Assembly (NCBI GenBank): GCA_014155875.1
Contig: JACEFZ010005141.1
Location: 866,001 to 930,000, forward strand
Reading direction: 5' to 3'
Source of the DNA: Cepaea nemoralis
Taxonomy: Eukaryota; Mollusca; Gastropoda; Stylommatophora; Helicidae
Length of the DNA stretch: 64,000 bases
Each line of letters opens with the position of its first letter. Position 1 is the stretch's first letter. The position numbers and the translations under genes are program-made. The notes under the pieces are model-generated. The model was not told where the DNA came from. It searched no databases and was given only the letters and a program-made list of their open reading frames with translations. This document shows, piece by piece, positions 43,298 through 55,374 of the stretch.

Positions 43298-45650
43298 TAG
43301 GGTTGCCAGACGTCTGGCAAAGAGAGGTCATATCCTCCATTTTAGCCTAATGTCCTCCATCCGGCAGGCAAAGCTAAAAACCTTTAAAATGTCCGGCTTT
43401 TTAAATATTTTATATTATCATTTTTTATGTATTGTTGTTACAACTTACAATGTATCTACACTCTACCATGTGTTTACATTCTTTATTAAAACCCATTGCT
43501 TGCTTAATAATATTTATTTAATTTTCCTATTTATACCAAATGTGAAACACCAATTATTAGTATAATTTGAATCTAACTGTTGCTCTATTAGGCAACACTA
43601 ACAATGCTGTAGTCTCTATGGTCAAAATGTTAATGTTATTTCTGGTTAAGGTAGCAGAGATGCCACTTAAAATTGTTTCTTTTTTTTAAAATTTGTAATA
43701 TTTGCCGTTTGTGTTTATGAGTAAGGCTTCTACAAAGAAAAAATGCAAATTCTCGAACACTATGAAAAATAGGTTTCCATACTTCGTTGAAGGACGCAAC
43801 AAGAATGAGGCAAAGTGTACGATTTACGATAGTTACTTGTCTGTTGCCAACAAAGGAACTACTGATTTTTAGTGCCATATTGACAGTGAGAGACATAGAA
43901 ACCTAATCAAAGTGTCCATGTTATCTAGCACATTGACGTCTTTTTTTTCAGCCTAAGTACTCACATGTGTCGCTGAAAGCACATGCGGCTGAAGCAACTT
44001 TGGCATTTCATACAGTTTGTCATCATCAGTCTTACAACTCGATGACCTGCACAGCACAGCTGGTTTGATGCACACATTATTTGAAGATTAAGAAATTGCT
44101 AAAAATATTTACTTGTGCAAAAACAAAGGAAGAAGCAAAAATAAACCAGGTGATTGGCCCCCTACACTGTTGATGAATTGGATATATCTTAACCCTTTAC
44201 AGGGCACAGCGGCCATTACCGGCCGATGCCGTAAACGTGCAGAGCGTCTGATTACGTCCGATACTATTATGCATTGTAAAAACGCGATCTCTCGGCTTTC
44301 CGACACTTCCGACGGCTACTTTCGCTTTCGCCGACAGCTTGACAATGTGGCCGCCATTTGTAAACGCGTTATTATGAATTTGAACGGACTTTTACGGACT
44401 TTTTTTTGATAGTTTTCGGGATTTTTACGCTGTTTTTCAAAATGGATTTCGGCGATTCTTCAAGTGATAGCCGAGATTTTGCTAGGTTCAATTTAAATGA
44501 CATTAAAGGGCACGAAGTTGACTATTAATCGGAGCTAGATATCAGTGCAAAGCGTTACTTTGCATTAGCAGTCTGAGTCGGACTTTAAAGAAAGTGATTA
44601 TGATTCTGAAAATGTGTTTGTAAATTGCCGTATAGATGACGGAAAATCACAAACAACATGCTGTATTTCGTAAATATTTGTGTTCATATATGGATTACCA
44701 ACAACAATCACGTGAGTAACATATTCTGCTTTTCCCTTCATTGTGTTGTTTATTTAACTAAAATCGGTTGGCTAGCACCTTATTTGTGATGTTTTTACTA
44801 ACGCGACCCGAAATTTTACCAAACCTGAAAAAATCTTGCCCGTTCAGGGCTACAAAACGGACAAGCGTCTGCCCTGTAAAGGGTTAAGTGGTATTTCATG
44901 TTTCGGTCTTTCGACAGATGCTAGCAATCACGGTTCGCAGAAAATATTTCCGATCGTTGTTCAGTACTTTGACTGGAAAGCAGGTGGAATCCAAACTAAG
45001 ATTCTCGAGTTAGACAACACACCAAATGAAACCTCATAAACTATATCACAGTATATTTTGAGAACACTCCAAAAACATGATTGGTACTCCAAATGCGTTG
45101 CTTTTGCTGGTGACAATGCCAATGTAAATTTTGGAGGTATTAACAGAAGAAAAGGTAGAAATGTGTTCTCACATTTGAAGGAAGCCTTAATCAAGCCATT
45201 AGTAGGCGTTGGATGTTCTGCTATGTTCTGCACAACTGTATCCAACACGGCGAAGATTTAATGCAAATTGACGATGAATCTATTGTCTTGAAGATATTCA
45301 ATTACTTTTCTATATACACTGTCAGAACAGAAACTTTAAAGGATTTTTGTGACTATGTCAATATTAACTATCAGCAACTACTCTGTCACTCTAAAACTAG
45401 ACGGCTAAGTTTGTTTCCAGCTGTTGAGAGGCTGTTTACTGCTTTGAAAGAATATTTTCTTTCTGTAAACCAACCACCTGCTATGATAAAAAATGTATTT
45501 GCAGCTATTGTAATAACACTGTACTGATTATGGGTTTAATCTAGAACAATTTAAATGAAACATGCAATATGTCCTCCTTTGTGTCTTATTATGTCCTCCT
45601 TTTTGTCTTATTATGTCCTCCTTTTGGTGCCCACATATCTGGCAATCCTA
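43298..45650 (+). mobile_element. hAT-type DNA transposon relic
   Basis: The terminal repeats are TAGGGTTGCCAGA at the left and TAGGATTGCCAGA, inverted, at the right. CTCATGGA at 43290-43297 and CTTATGTT at 45651-45658 could be a diverged 8-bp target duplication. The coding remnant starts at 43719 (MSKASTKKKCKFSNTMKNRF) with a BED-like finger whose second cysteine is lost (CTIYDSY...HIDSERH). It continues after an internal insertion with ISCFGLSTDASNHGSQKIFP, CVAFAGDNANVNFGGINRRK and YFSIYTVRTETLKDFCDYVN. Stops and frameshifts interrupt it. No C-terminal dimerisation segment was recognised. Confidence 0.8.
44189..44887. mobile_element. piggyBac-type internally deleted element with TTAA duplication
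   Basis: TTAA at 44189-44192 and 44884-44887 flanks 691 bp with perfect 14-bp inverted ends CCCTTTACAGGGCA (44193-44206 and 44870-44883). Inside, from 44442, it encodes MDFGDSSSDSRDFARFNLND and later, after a break, SDFKESDYDSENVFVNCRID. This is an acidic start like those of piggyBac transposases, but no catalytic region follows. It interrupts the hAT reading frame between MNWIYL and SGISCFG. Confidence 0.85.
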
Positions 45651-48600
45651 CTTATGTTTGGTCTATACAAACATGGAGCTGACACCAACATGCCTCATGG
45701 TTGGTCTATACAAACATGGAGCTGACACCATTATGCCTCATGGTTGGTCTATACAAACATGGAGCTGACACCATTATGCCTCATGGTTGGTCTATACAAA
45801 CATGGAGCTGGCACCAAAATGCCTCATGGTTGGTCTATACAAACATGGAGCTGGCACCAACATGCCTCATGGTTGGTCTATACAAACATGGAGCTGACAC
45901 CAACATGCCTCATTGTTGGTCTATACAAAAATGGAGCTGACACCAACATGCCTCATGGTTGTTCTATACAAACATGGAGCTGACACCAACATGCCTCATG
46001 GTTGGTCTATACAAACATGGAGCTGACACCAATAGGCCTCATGGTTGGTTTATACAAACATGGAGCTGACACCAACATGCCTCATGGTTGGTCTATACAA
46101 ACATGGAGCTGACACCAATAGGCCTCATGGTTGGTTTATACAAACATGGAGCTGACACCAACATGCCTCATGGTTGGTCTATACAAACATGGAGCTGACA
46201 CCAACATGCCTCATGGTTGGTCTATACAAACATGGAGCTGACACCAACATGCCTCATGGTTGGTCTATACAAACATGGAGCTGGCACCAACATGCCTCAT
46301 GGTTGGTCTATACAAACATGGAGCTGGCACCAACATGCCTCATGGTTTGTCTATACAAACATGGAGCTGACACCAATATGCCTCATGGTTGGTCTATACA
46401 AACATGGAGCTGGCACCACCATGCCTCATGATTGGTCTATACAAACATGGAGCTGGCACCAATATGCCTCATGGTTGGTCTATACAAACATGGAGCTGAC
46501 ACCAACATGCCTCATGGTTGGTCTATACAAACATGGAGCTGACACCAACATGCCTCATGGTTGGTCTATACAAACATGGAGCTGGCACCAACATGCCTCA
46601 TGGTTGGTCTATACAAATATGGAGCTGGCACCAACATGCCTCATGGTTGGTCTATACAAACATGGAGCTGGCACCAACATGCCTCATGGTTGGTCTATAC
46701 AGATAAGGAGCTGACACCAACATGCCACATGGTTGGTATATACAGATAAGGAGCTGACACCAACATGCCTCATGGTTGGTCTATACAGATAAGGAGCTGA
46801 CACCAACATGCCTCATGGTTGGTCTATACAAACATGGAGCTGGCACCAACATGCCTCATGGTTGGTCTATACAAACATGGAGCTGACACCAACATGCCAC
46901 ATGGTTGGTCTATACAGATAAGGAGCTGACACCAACATGCCTCATGGTTGGTCTATACAAACATGGAGCTGACACCAACATGCCTCATTGTTGGTCTATA
47001 CAAAAATGGAGCTGACACCAACATGCCTCATGGTTGTTCTATACAAACATGGAGCTGACACCAACATGCCTCATGGTTGGTCTATATAAACATGGAGCTG
47101 ACACCAACATGCCTCATTGTTGGTCTATAAAAACAAGGAGCTGACACCAATATGCCTCATTGTTCGTCTATACAAACATGGAGCTGACACCAACATGCCT
47201 TATGGTTGGTCTATACAAACATGGAGCTGACACCATTATGCCTCTTGGTTGGTCTATACAAACATGGAGCTGACACCAACATGCCTCATGGTTGGTCTAT
47301 ACAAACATGGAGCTGACACCAACATGCCTCATGGTTGGTCTATACAAACATGGAGCTGACACCAACATGCCTCATGGTTGGTCTATACAAACATGGAGCT
47401 GACACCAACATGCCTCATGGTTGGTCTATACAAACATGGAGCTGACACCAACATGCCTCATGGTTGGTCTATACAGATAAGGAGCTGACACCAATATGCC
47501 TCATGGTTGGTCTATACAAACATGGAGCTGACACCAACATGCCTCATGGTTGGTCTATACAAATATGGAGCTGGCACCAATAGGCCTCATGGTTGGTTTA
47601 TACAAATATGGAGCTGACACCAACATGCCTTATTGTTGGTCTATACAAACAAGGAGCTGACACCAATATGCCTCATTGTTGGTCTATACAAACATGGAGC
47701 TGACACCAACATGCCTTATGGTTGGTCTATACAAACATGGAGCTGACACCATTATGCCTCTTGGTTGGTCTATACAAACATGGAGCTGACACCAACATGA
47801 CTTATGGTTGGTCTATACAAACATGGAGCTGACACCAACATGCCTCATGGTTGGTCTATACAAACATGGAGCTGACACCAACATGCCTCATGGTTGATCT
47901 ATACAAACATGGAGCTGACACCAACATGCCTCATGGTTGGTCTATACAAACATGGAGCTGACATCAACATGACTCATGGTTGGTCTATACAAACATGGAG
48001 CTGACACCATTATGCCTCATGGTTGGTCTATACAGATAAGGAGCTGACACCATTATGCCTCATTGTTGGTCTATACAAACTTGGAGCTGACACCGACATG
48101 CCTCATGGTTGGTCTGTACAAACATGGAGCTGACACCAACATGCCTCATGGCTGGTCTATACAAACATGGAGCTGACACCATTATGCCTTATGGTTGGTC
48201 TATACATATAAGGAGCTAACACCATTATGCCTAATGTTTGGTCTATACAAACATAGAGCTGACACCAACATGCCTCATGGTTGGTCTATACAGATAAGGA
48301 GCTAACCATTATGCCTCATGGTTGGTCTATACAGATAAGGAACTAACACCATTATGCCTCATGGTTGGTCTATACAGATAAGGAGCTAACACCATTATGC
48401 CTCATGGTTGGTCTATACAGATAAGGAGCTAACACCATTATGCCTCATGGTTGGTCTATACAGATAAGGAGCTAACACCATTATGCCTCATGGTTGGTCT
48501 ATACAGATAAGGAGCTAACACCATTATGCCTCATGGTTGGTCTATACAGATAAGGAGCTAACTCCATTACGCCTCATGGTTGGTCTATACAGATAAGGAG

Positions 48601-48928
48601 CTAACACCATTATGCCTCATGGTTGGTCTATACAGATAAGGAGCTAACACCATTATGCCTCATGGTTGGTCTATACAGATAAGGAGCTAACACCATTATG
48701 CCTCATGGTTGGTCTATACAGATAAGGAGCTAACTCCATTACGCCTCATGGTTGGTCTATACAGATAAGGAGCTAACACCATTATGCCTCATGGTTGGTC
48801 TATACAGATAAGGAGCTAACTCCATTACGCCTCATGGTTGGTCTATACAGATAAGGAGCTAACTCCATTACGCCTCATGGTTGGTCTATATAGATAAGGA
48901 GCTGACACCAACATGCCTCATGTCTCAG
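45651..48928 (+). repeat. 43-bp minisatellite, about 76 units
   Basis: The unit reads TTGGTCTATACAAACATGGA, then GCTGACACCAACATGCCTCA and TGG. Two versions dominate: type I with ACAAACATGGAGCTGACACC, and type II with ACAGATAAGGAGCTAACACC followed by ATTATG. Type II forms a near-homogeneous block from about 48280 to 48890 and is scattered near 46700-46930. Because 43 is not a multiple of 3, chance ORFs with a 43-residue period appear, and these are not genes. It lies in the nesprin intron 42880-49678. Confidence 0.98.
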
Positions 48929-49344
48929 GGTGTTTTGCTGCTACTTTTATTCCACCAACAGGAATATCTGTTGAGTTGAACTTCTCTAGCCTTAGACTTT
49001 CGCCGGTGTAACTGCAAGGCAGCAGGTCTGTGTCTTTCTTAGTCTAGTCCCAGCCTATTCATTTGTCTGAGATGGTAGAACCTTCTGCTATCTATGCCAA
49101 CATAGCTCTTTGAATCTTTGGGACACTCAATGACTGTCTACTGTTGCAAGATGAAGACAAGAGAGTGTGAATGTGTTTGCAAGTGTGTATGTTATATATC
49201 AAATAAGTAATACTGACTGCACCTAATTTTACCGATAAGCTTTCACCAATATCTGTTAACGTCAAATGAACATGCTCAGGATAAAGTCGTAGACATATAA
49301 TATTGGTATAGCAACATACTTAGGTCAAATACTCATGGCACAAC

Positions 49345-49615
49345 AGGAGCAGTGGTAGCATATTGGCTAGTTACTCGCCTGTCAAATCGGTGGTCCTGGA
49401 TTCAGTATGCATTTAGGCAGATTCAGGTTGTAAAAACCTATCTAGGCTTCCAGGTCAACCTGCCTAAGATGGGTAGCAAGAATGTCTTGGGAAGTAAAGG
49501 CAGTCGGTGTGATAGTGACCATATCAGCCACCGAGTGTCAGCTGGTCTATACAAATATAGATCTAGCACTGCATGCTTGATGCACCTTAAGACGTGTAAA
49601 AGGGTTCCTTCAATT
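49345..49615 (+). repeat. SINE group S5, tRNA-derived
   Basis: GTGGTAGCATATTGGCTAGT (A box) and GGTCCTGGATTCAGTATGC (B box) about 45 bp apart make the head. The body aligns with 43140-43297 and contains GCTGGTCTATACAAATATAG, a diverged version of the minisatellite unit. Confidence 0.75.
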
Positions 49616-49678
49616 TGCTATTCATAGTATTTAATACTACAGTAACAGACCAGTCTTGATACACCCACTAAATCTTAC

Positions 49679-49819
49679 CAAAAATTCCGATTCCCTGTCA
49701 GTAACAGGCTCCTGTGTTGTTGCAAGTATCTCTCTGGCCTCATTGTTTAGCCAGGTCAATAAACTGTTATAAGCTTTGATCTCCTTTTCTGCTGTCTCAA
49801 GATTTGTACCTGGAACTCC
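49679..49819 (-). CDS. SYNE1: Nesprin exon: first rod segment after CH2
   Basis: This 141-nt, 47-codon exon is phase 0 at both ends. It begins GVPGTNLETAEKEIKAYNSL and continues LTWLNNEAREILATTQEPVT before ending DRESEFL. The LxxWLxxxE pattern is the first-helix signature of a spectrin-type repeat. The acceptor is GCCTTTTCAG and the donor is TTG|GTAAGA. A SINE (49345-49615) lies 64 bp beyond the donor, and beyond that the long 43-bp tandem array fills the next intron. Confidence 0.85.
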
Positions 49820-50007
49820 CTGAAAAGGCAAAATCTGAAACTGAACAGCGTTACAAGAATATTGAAGAAACAGCTCTAATTAACTATACATCAAACAGAA
49901 TCCTTGTCTAAAACTGAAGTGCAGGCTGTTTGCATTTTGTATCACTGACATAATGAAAATTTGCTGAAACAGACAAATGTGTCAGATGTTTCATCTTACA
50001 AATTCAC

Positions 50008-50120
50008 AAATTTACGAACAGATTCCTTGATACTAACACTGGCTCCTTCAGGGTAGGCCTTCAGGAATTGGGCCACATATGTCATGATGGACTTCTCATC
50101 TGGTTTCTCCACATCCACAT
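50008..50120 (-). CDS. SYNE1: Nesprin exon: end of CH2
   Basis: It encodes VDVEKPDEKSIMTYVAQFLK followed by AYPEGASVSIKESVRKF. PDEKSIMTYVAQFL is the closing helix of CH2, and the wording SIMTYVAQFL is typical of nesprins, whereas spectrins and plakins have SIITYV or SLITYI forms. The acceptor is TCTTTGCAG. The donor that keeps frame with the next exon is TTT|GTGAAT. A more consensus-like donor, TTT|GTAAGA, lies 8 nt downstream but would shift the frame. The following intron is only 188 bp, the shortest in the window. Confidence 0.9.
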
Positions 50121-50259
50121 CTGCAAAGAGAATAAATGTGAAAAATTAACCTCTGACACAACATTATTTCATTGTCTTCAAATTACAAAACATTTAGAAT
50201 TAAATTAATAATTAAATATTGTTTTACATTTGAAAATACTGACGGGATAACAAAGCTCC

Positions 50260-50378
50260 ACATTCGAACAATACCTGCGACTATGAATTTGAAGTATTTC
50301 AGCCAAAGTCTTATTCATTTATTCACTTCACATGATATATAACTCTGCAGTATGCACCTGACAAGATGCAATGGATAT
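50260..50378 (+). repeat. Unclassified dispersed repeat R1, copy 1
   Basis: A block of about 110 bp including GTATTTCAGCCAAAGT, CATGATATATAACTCT and TGCACCTGACAAGATGCAA is shared with 58590-58705 at roughly 80 percent by eye. Confidence 0.65.
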
Positions 50379-50379
50379 A

Positions 50380-51300
50380 TTCATGCTGTCATTTGAAGGT
50401 GTTCAAAGAAGAAAAGGTTTCAAAGCAATCCACCGCTTAAGGTATGTGGTCACAAATGAAGATTGATTCCACTTCATGTCATGCAAACAGAAGGGTACCT
50501 TATTCAGTGTAGCTCATATCCTATTTTGTTTGGTCAATGGTCCATGGTTGCCAAGGAGCAAGGGAGCACACACATATAAATTCGTATATTCGGTCTAATC
50601 CTCCTTGTTTGTTAAGTGAAAACCAAAGACGGCCACTGCAACCAACCTTCATAAGACGACTCTGGATAGTTTTTCACAGTCCACTTTAATACGATGATTT
50701 TGACATATCGGAAACAAAAGCAGTCGCTCCACAGAACGTTCCAACCATACCTGACAACCTACACATACTATTCTAAAAAAGCGGCATAATATTAGCCGTG
50801 CTCTAGTGACAAGAAAACCATGTCCGACGTGGACGCCAGCTCAAGTCTAACTGATCTTATCGTGACGTTTTCATGCTTGAAACTAATGCCGTGCAAAGTG
50901 TGTCTTACAATCCATAGCCTGATCCAGGTATATGGCAATGATGTCTTAACAACTATCTCTAAGTTAGTGAATATATTATCAAAAGCAGAGCTAATCGGAT
51001 ATGTACTAGAGTACAGTGTCAACATGAAGAGTGGACAAGGTACAATGATGATGGCAAAGTGAAAGTAAAGGAAATCTCATGCAAATTCATCAGTCATGCA
51101 TTAAATTAACTAAGCAATAATGTCATTGATATGTCAACAAAAACAATCAATGACAAATGATAAACAGTCATGCAAAAATATCATTAAAATAAAATATATA
51201 AAAGATTACTCATTATTAAGATAAGTTTTCACTAAAATAATTAATGATAGAGTTAACTCACATGATACTGTCTATTATATGTACTTTTAAGTTATTAAGA
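50380..51300. other. Intron, nothing recognised
   Basis: No gene or known transposon was identified. The 80-codon ORF at 50820-51062 has no recognisable motif. Confidence 0.45.
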
Positions 51301-51304
51301 TCTA

Positions 51305-51405
51305 CCAGGAATTGTCCTTGGTGGTCATAATATAAACAACTTATGTTATGCTGATAATACTGTCTTTAACAGCAACAAGTCAAAAGGAACTACAGTGGTT
51401 GTAGA
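51305..51405 (+). pseudogene. Family B RT fragment
   Basis: It encodes PGIVLGGHNINNLCYADNTV, the NINNxxYADD palm motif with the last D changed to N, then SNKSKGTT as in the fragment at 231-383. Confidence 0.65.
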
Positions 51406-51705
51406 AAATGAAAACGATGTCTCAGCTTGAGAATGGAAGTGAAAAGGATGTAGTATTTCCAGACTTATGCATGTTGCTGAGGGCACAGAGCAGTTGAGAA
51501 CTCCAATTGCTGTTGTTGTTTCCATCGTCGCAATCACAAGACCACATTCTGGGATGCAGGATGAGATGATGATGATGAAACATTTTACATGACGCATATC
51601 ATTATGTTCATAATGGGTGCTTTTTAATTAATTGTATTAGTTTGTTCTTATAATTCCTTCATTCACTATTAAATGACCTTCTTTTTATGATGATATAGTT
51701 ATCCT

Positions 51706-51815
51706 GAATCTTGATACATGAAGCCCATAAACAGGCACTCTCGCTGTTTATACTTCACCTCAACACTGCAAGGTGTCAAGAGGAACAAGATAAGATGAGA
51801 TGAGATAGTTATCCT
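51706..51815 (+). repeat. Retrotransposon 3' end, group D
   Basis: It has the same end as at 27090: TTGATACATGAAGCCCATAA, TTTATACTTCACCTCAACAC and a GATGAGATGAGATA tail. Confidence 0.7.
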
Positions 51816-52371
51816 GCCTTCAAAATGTAATATTACCATTTTCAAAATGTTACAGTATCTTATTTTTAAAGTGTTGAGGTAACACAAAATAAAGCATGCT
51901 GTACTCATGATGTGAGAACAAGATAAGATGACATAACAAAAATCGTCAAATAGCAGACCTACTGAAGGAGGCACAAGATACACAAATCACAGAGAGCTGA
52001 AAAACTGAAGAACGCAAATTAGTACAGAAAGCAAACTAAATGTTCACATGCTTATGAAATATGCACAGATTGTTTCTGACAAATATATGGAGATGAATGC
52101 TATAGTTACTATACAGTTAAAAATATAAGGACTAAAATTATCTCTCGATTTTGCACAGGAGAGCTCAGATTAGATATATGCTTTGTCTTAGTAACCAAAT
52201 TCATTAACTTATTTCGTGTCACACAAATTACCATGCATTAATGGTTTTAGTTTCCTACAGAAAATTGAGACTCTAGTTATGTATGCAGTAACAAAACAAT
52301 GAATTTGGTGTAGGAGTTAGGATAATTAAACTGTTTGATAATGTAGGAAGCCAATGTTGAAAGTAGGCGGT

Positions 52372-53302
52372 GAGTCAATAAGTAAGTCACACAGTTCTGT
52401 GGGATGGCAGGTAAATGTGGTTGGTGTTTTCTACAGGTGTCATTAGATGACAGCAACATCGAACTTTATATTCCCGTTTGTCAGGTGGTGCTAGGTGTCT
52501 CATGCGCATGCGCAGCGCATAAACAAAATGGTGACAGGACTTACAGAGCGTACAACCAAAGAGCAACGTGCTGTTGTGCGTTTTTTGTGAGCAAAAGGAC
52601 TGTCCTGCAAAGGACATTCATAAGGAAATGCTTCCTATTTATACTGGGGACGAATCATGGGTGCATCACTACCAGCCCAAATCAAAGTGTGCTTCAATGC
52701 AATAGAAACATCCTTCTTCACCTTGTGTCCAAAAATTCAAGGTTATGCCATCAGTAGGGAAGGTTATGCTGACAGTGTTCTGGGATTGTCAAGGAGTGCT
52801 TTTAAGCAATTTCAAGAAGAAAGGTGACAATGTGAATTCTGAATCATACTGTGAAGTTCTATCGATGCTTCATGATGCAATTCGAAGAAAACGTCCAGGA
52901 CTGCTGACTAGAGGCGTGTTGCTTCTTCATGACAATGCCAGACCACATACGGCTCAATTAACTCAGGAGAAAATTAACCAACTAAGGTGGGAAGTTCTGG
53001 AACTTACAGCCCCAACTTAGCCCCTAGCGATTTCCACCTTTTTGGTCCACTGAAAACCCACCTTGGCAGGAGATATTTTGCGAATGATGCCGAAGTTGAA
53101 TGTGAAGTGAAAATGAGAAAACAGAGCATGCAGTTCTATGCAGCTAGTTTGTGAGGACTGATAAAACGATGGGATAAGTACATCAATATTGGTGGAAATT
53201 ATGTTGAGAAATAAAGGGACAATGTATCGAACTAAACTTGTTTCAAGTTGTTATCATATTTAGTTATTTTTCTACAGCCATTTGTGACTTACTTATTGAC
53301 TC
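52372..53302 (+). mobile_element. Mariner relic M2, uninterrupted but internally deleted
   Basis: Perfect 20-bp inverted ends GAGTCAATAAGTAAGTCACA (52372-52391; 53283-53302). The 931 bp inside is shorter than a full mariner of about 1.3 kb. It encodes a broken N-terminus near 52530, TVFWDCQGVLLSNFKKKGDN, GVLLLHDNARPHTAQLTQEK and, after a frameshift, SDFHLFGPLKTHLGGR. The deletion removes the central part around the first catalytic aspartate. Confidence 0.9.
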
Positions 53303-53353
53303 GTCCCTTGATTGAGCTGCTTAGCACAACCAAAACTGACAATGAAATCTAAC

Positions 53354-53550
53354 CTTCTGGGTCCAGAAGTCTGGGAATACCCAGCTCTGTTTCAGCAGTG
53401 GAGAATGCATGCTCCAAGTTTATCCTTGCTTGTTGTTTCTGGACCTCATCCATGTCTACTAGATCAGGTCGAATGTTATGAATCATGGCACTAAAAGCAA
53501 CACCATCGGTCCAGCTCTTGCCAAAATCTTTTATATGTAAACCATATTTC
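53354..53550 (-). CDS. SYNE1: Nesprin exon: core of CH2 actin-binding domain
   Basis: The exon has one base completing a split codon, 65 codons, and one base out. It starts KYGLHIKDFGKSWTDGVAF, the conserved CH-domain helix with the DF-SW-DG-AF pattern, continues AMIHNIRPDLVD, and ends with the TELGIPRLLDPE segment that is near-diagnostic of type-2 CH domains. The acceptor is preceded by a twelve-T tract (rc of 53566-53577) and the donor is GAAG|GTTAGA. The final G joins AT from 50120 to give the aspartate of LLDPE-DVDV. It has no internal stop and sits 51 bp from a mariner relic ending at 53302. Confidence 0.9.
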
Positions 53551-53579
53551 CTTTATGACAGCAAAAAAAAAAAATATAT

Positions 53580-55370
53580 AAACATTACGATGACTCCCAG
53601 CTATACTTACTGTTTACCTGAGAGAGAGGAGATGAGAAATAATTGTGTCTTCCTACCCTTAAATACCAGAGACAGTCGGACTTCATTCTGAATTCAGTGC
53701 ACTTGTGACTTTATTTCCTAAATCCTTCAGAGGAATTTTAGTGAATTTTTGGAAACAGTTTTGGTAAGTGACAACTTATAGTTAACACCATCAGTGCTTG
53801 TTATAACTATCATAGAAGGTTTTGAACCATTCATTACTTCTCAATATTTTATACTATGTTGTCTACTTCTTGACTTCATCTTAACAAGTACATTTTCTAT
53901 GAAGACATTTATGTATTATATCTTGTTAACTGTCAGTTCTATTTTCTGTCTGGTGTATTACTCATTACTTTATTATTTCCTTTGCTTTTTACACATACTT
54001 AATGAGATAATATTTTACTAATTATGTGATATGTGAATTCATTACTTTATTATCTCCTTTGTTAATTACATATACTTGATAAGATATTTTACTAATTATG
54101 TGAGATGTGAATATATTATAATTATGTACAACCATCTACATTTTAAATTGGTATCACCAGAAATTTATATGAATACCATCATTAATCGGATTCCGCACAG
54201 TGATCTAGGCCATTGGACATGGATTGGACATGCACATATTATGGACATTTGAGAAACTTATTGCATGAAAATGATGGTGCATGTCTAGTTGGACATGTGA
54301 TGTTAACTACATTTATCAGTATTTATATGTGTGAATATTCAAAGCATCATCTCACTGGACCGGAAAAGATGATGTAAAGACCTGACCTTAGGGATAGGAG
54401 AAGGCTGAAGGGTAGATGTATGGACTTATGACTATGATGCCCTTAACCGATTGCAAGCAGCATACAGGAAAATCCATAATGACAACATGAAATCCTAAGA
54501 TATAGATATCTTGCTAAGCTAGCAATGTGATATACTACTGTACCCAACTTTCTGATGATTGTGGGTACATGTTCATTGCTCCTTTCTTTCAACAGTGATG
54601 ATGTTTATGTTGAAGTTCAGCTGTGAATGCTGAAGTATCTCACCTTTCTATTGCAATAAAGAGTGAAGAACTTGTACCAGCCACTGTCTACGCAGAGGCA
54701 AATTGTTCCAACATGAACAGCCTCATGAAATGCTGAGTACAAACAGACTAACCATAATTACCTCATCACCAAAACAAGAGCCAATACAAAAGAAAAAGAA
54801 TCTACACCTAACAGAAGACTATACCACCCATCCTGCTAGGTTAGATATCATATCCTGCTGCGGATGTTATAGAGGCAGACAGTCATTATCATCCATGTCC
54901 TGTTATCAATTGTGTTGTTTTCATGATATAAACATCTTTCATATCATCCAATTCATCCATTATAATTCGTTGAAACTTGTTAAATAAGAGTTAACTCATT
55001 CTTTTATCATATTTACGTGTGTGTAACTGTGTTACATATTAGTGTGGTAGTGCTAAAATACTATCTGGGAGATTTATAATTGTTATCAGCAGAGCTGTGT
55101 TGCAGAAATAATACTAGTCTTCACGTCATATAAGAGTGAGCATTCTTCTTCTCTGATGGCAGTGCCTTTCCTGTGCTCACCTAGCCTTCTTGATAAAGAC
55201 CTCACTTGATCCCTAGGCATAATCCTTCAATACCTGTCTGGTCCTGTTCGCTAAGGAATCTCACGAGTCACTTCTGGTTTTCTTTTAGTAGTCAGCAACC
55301 TTTGATTGAGGATATATAACTCCACTATATGTACACGCAACAGTATAAAATAAATATATTATAATCTTCC
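53580..55370. other. Intron, nothing recognised
   Basis: AT-rich, with a partial internal repeat near 53945-54110 (ATTACTTTATTATTTCCTTTG-like blocks). No gene identified. Confidence 0.5.
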
Positions 55371-55374
55371 ATGA

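Noticed and set aside
46217..46714. A 165-codon repetitive protein (MVYTNMELTPTCLMVG repeats)
   Set aside because: The 43-bp period shifts the frame each unit, and the open stretches are chance products of the array in all three frames.
45651..48928. A CRISPR-like array
   Set aside because: Units are contiguous 43-bp repeats without unique spacers, in animal intronic DNA; it is a minisatellite.
50820..51062. An 80-codon plus-strand gene (MSDVDASSSLTDLI...)
   Set aside because: No domain, no splice or promoter signal, and antisense within the nesprin intron; probably chance.
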